Origin: Candidatus Kuenenia stuttgartensis
Lineage (GTDB): Bacteria; Planctomycetota; Planctomycetia; Pirellulales; UBA1268
Assembly: GCA_945877135.1 (NCBI GenBank)
Contig: CAMCQY010000007.1
Location: 1 to 57,697, forward strand
Length of the DNA stretch: 57,697 nt
Direction: 5' to 3'
Each line of letters opens with the position of its first letter. Position 1 is the first letter of the stretch. The translations under genes were made by a program, and so were the position numbers. Shown here in pieces: positions 56,158 to 57,697 of the stretch. Under the pieces are notes generated by a model that had not been told where the DNA came from, did not search any database, and saw only the letters and a program-made list of their open reading frames with translations.

Positions 56158-57324
56158 ATGCCGATCCCTTCGCCCTGCACGAAAGAACCCATGAACCAAA
56201 AACAACTGCTTGATCTCGCCAAGAAGCACGGCACGCCCCTGTTCGTCGTCGACCACGACGAACTCCGCAAGAATTACGCCCTGTTTCGCAAGCATTTCCC
56301 GCGGGTGCAGATCTACTACGCCGTGAAGGTCAACAGCGATCCTGCCATCGTGAAGACGTTCTACGAGCTCGGCGGCAGCTTCGACGTGGCGAGCATGCAG
56401 GAGTTTCACACGGTTCACCAGAACATCGCCAAGCTGCCGGCGAAGCAGCGGCAGGACTTCATCTGGGACAAGATCATCTACGCCAACCCGATCAAGCCGA
56501 TCGAGACGCTGGAGGAACTTGACCGTTACAAGCCGTTGGTGACCTACGACAATCACGAAGAGGTCAAGAAGATCGCAAAGCATGCGCCGCACGCTGGCCT
56601 CGCCCTGCGGCTGCGGGTGCCCAACACCGGCTCGATGGTGGAGCTGTCGAGCAAGTTCGGCGCGCTCCCCGGTGAGGCGGTGGACCTGATCGCCTACGCC
56701 CACGACAACGGGCTCACCGTCGAGGGGCTTTCGTTCCACGTCGGCAGCCAGTGCACAAATCCCGAAAACTACATTCAGTCGATCCACCTCTGCGCCAGCA
56801 TCTTCGCCGAGGCGAAGTCACGGGGCTTCACCCTCAAGCTGCTCGACATCGGTGGCGGATTCCCTGCGGCCTACGACGCGAGCGTGCCCAAGTTCAGCGA
56901 CCTGGCGAAGAAGATCAACCACGAGATCAACCGGCTCTTCCCGAAGGAGATCGAAATCCTCGCCGAGCCGGGGCGATTCCTCGTGGCCTCGGCGGGCTCC
57001 GCCGTCTCCAAGATCATCGGCAAGGCGGTGCGGAACGACAAGCTCTGCTACTACGTCAACGACGGCGTCTACCACACCTACTCGGGCGTGATCTTCGACC
57101 ACTGCACCTACCACATGAAGAGCTTCAAGAAGGGTGCGACGCAGATATGCGCCGTCTTCGGGCCCACCTGCGACGCGCTCGACACGATCAGCCTCGCGGA
57201 GCAACTCCCCGAACTGGAACTCGGCGACTACCTCTACAGCGACAACATCGGCGCCTACTCCGCCGCCAGCTCCACCCACTTCAACGGCTTTCCGCCCGCG
57301 AAGATAGTGCACGTCAATCAGTAG
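56158..57324 (+). CDS. PLP-dependent (fold type III) ornithine/diamino-acid decarboxylase-like
   Basis: This 388-residue enzyme has the PLP lysine in YYAVKVNSDP, the HVGSQC strand, the phosphate-binding DIGGGFP, EPGRFLVASAG, the catalytic-Cys motif GPTCDALD and the C-terminal YSDNIGAYSAA. These match the eukaryotic-type ornithine decarboxylase family, so putrescine formation is likely; lysine or diaminopimelate-type use is less so. GAGG at 56148-56151 is 6 nt before the ATG at 56158; an in-frame ATG at 56191 (MNQKQLLDLAKKHGTP) is nearer the family start but has no good ribosome site. Confidence 0.9.
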   Translation: MPIPSPCTKEPMNQKQLLDLAKKHGTPLFVVDHDELRKNYALFRKHFPRVQIYYAVKVNSDPAIVKTFYELGGSFDVASMQEFHTVHQNIAKLPAKQRQDFIWDKIIYANPIKPIETLEELDRYKPLVTYDNHEEVKKIAKHAPHAGLALRLRVPNTGSMVELSSKFGALPGEAVDLIAYAHDNGLTVEGLSFHVGSQCTNPENYIQSIHLCASIFAEAKSRGFTLKLLDIGGGFPAAYDASVPKFSDLAKKINHEINRLFPKEIEILAEPGRFLVASAGSAVSKIIGKAVRNDKLCYYVNDGVYHTYSGVIFDHCTYHMKSFKKGATQICAVFGPTCDALDTISLAEQLPELELGDYLYSDNIGAYSAASSTHFNGFPPAKIVHVNQ

Positions 57325-57364
57325 GGGCGTAACGGCCGTTCATGCGGAACGGGCGCGGACGTTT

Positions 57365-57520
57365 CATCCAAGCCCGCAGCGTCAGCAAGAGAATACGGCC
57401 CACCAAAGGTGACTCAATACGGATTCCCTCGCTTGCGCGTCGGGCTTGCATGGGAGAGGAGTATCATCGGGCACGAGCGCGAGGGCGTTCATCCAAGCCC
57501 GCAGCGCCAGCAAGGGCATG
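57365..57520. repeat. Family A palindromic repeat, locus 9
   Basis: An inverted arm at 57365-57397, a direct arm at 57420-57453 and an inverted arm at 57489-57520 lie between convergent genes. It is one of the better-conserved copies (CTCGCTTGCGCGTCGGGCTT core). Confidence 0.87.
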
Positions 57521-57548
57521 CGGCCGACGATAACGGCGACCGTGACGT

Positions 57549-57697
57549 CTACGGACGCACCGCCTCGATGAGGTGGTAGGTCTTCACAGACTCTCGCGCC
57601 ACGTCATTCCATGCGTTCGGCAGGTTCTCGACATACCACGTCGGCTGCTTCGTCACGATCAGCAACGTGCCCCCGGGTGCCAGCGCCCGATACGCGG
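57549..57697 (-). CDS. SAM-dependent methyltransferase, C-terminal fragment (RsmC-like)
   Basis: The last 49 codons on the minus strand read AYRALAPGGTLLIVTKQPTW, then YVENLPNAWNDVARESVKTY, ending HLIEAVRP and TAG at 57549. LAPGGTLLIVT is the strand-5 motif of class I methyltransferases, and the TKQP..Y end resembles the RsmC/RlmG group. The 5' part is beyond the window, so the substrate is open. Confidence 0.72.
   Translation of the reverse strand, partial: AYRALAPGGTLLIVTKQPTWYVENLPNAWNDVARESVKTYHLIEAVRP

Overview
The window looks like a piece of a high-GC planctomycete chromosome (Pirellulales-like; my inference). The evidence is the gene content: a Tat-exported Gfo/Idh/MocA oxidoreductase next to HEAT-repeat proteins, a DUF1080 protein, an archaeal-type formylmethanofuran:H4MPT formyltransferase, a sigma-70 factor with three N-terminal helix-turn-helix segments, a PheT without the usual tRNA-binding domain, and many large exported proteins of unknown function. 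I see no phage genes, transposase or CRISPR array. Most ORFs lying antisense to the genes listed here are shadows caused by high GC.

Layout. 1-8130: 5' part of a P-II regulator with a good sigma-54 promoter, an oxidoreductase/HEAT cluster, a sigma-54 activator with a degenerate receiver domain, and a SEC-C/TPR-like protein. 8144-15772: ribD, a large exported protein, ftr, and a membrane-anchored DUF11-repeat protein. 16075-20616 (minus): the translation operon infC-rpmI-rplT-pheS-pheT, in which infC can only start at an ATC codon. 20844-30159: an exported protein, the HTH-sigma factor, a double-parvulin foldase, a J-domain/LRR protein, an esterase-like hydrolase, cysK and a DUF1080 protein. 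30158-40834: an ABC exporter fused to DUF1854, a DUF937 protein, a U32 peptidase-family protein, acs and a phosphofructokinase. 41068-47358: three membrane glycosyltransferase-like genes (two TMTC-like with TPRs) facing a polyprenyl-phosphate-mannose synthase, probably a surface or protein O-glycosylation cassette. 47430-57697: an ExeA-like ATPase, trpF, ahcY, a DUF1015 protein, parAB with two perfect parS palindromes, tRNA-Pro(UGG), crcB, a type III PLP decarboxylase and the end of a methyltransferase.

The most striking non-genic feature is a dispersed imperfect palindrome (family A) at nine loci. It lies in 7 of 9 convergent gene junctions, in 2 tandem junctions and in none of 8 divergent junctions. 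A second element (family B, 129-141 bp with 18-bp terminal inverted repeats) is present in two full copies and one fragment. Together they fill every convergent junction longer than 8 bp. This suggests a bidirectional terminator or chromosome-organising role, or non-autonomous mobile elements tolerated only at gene ends.
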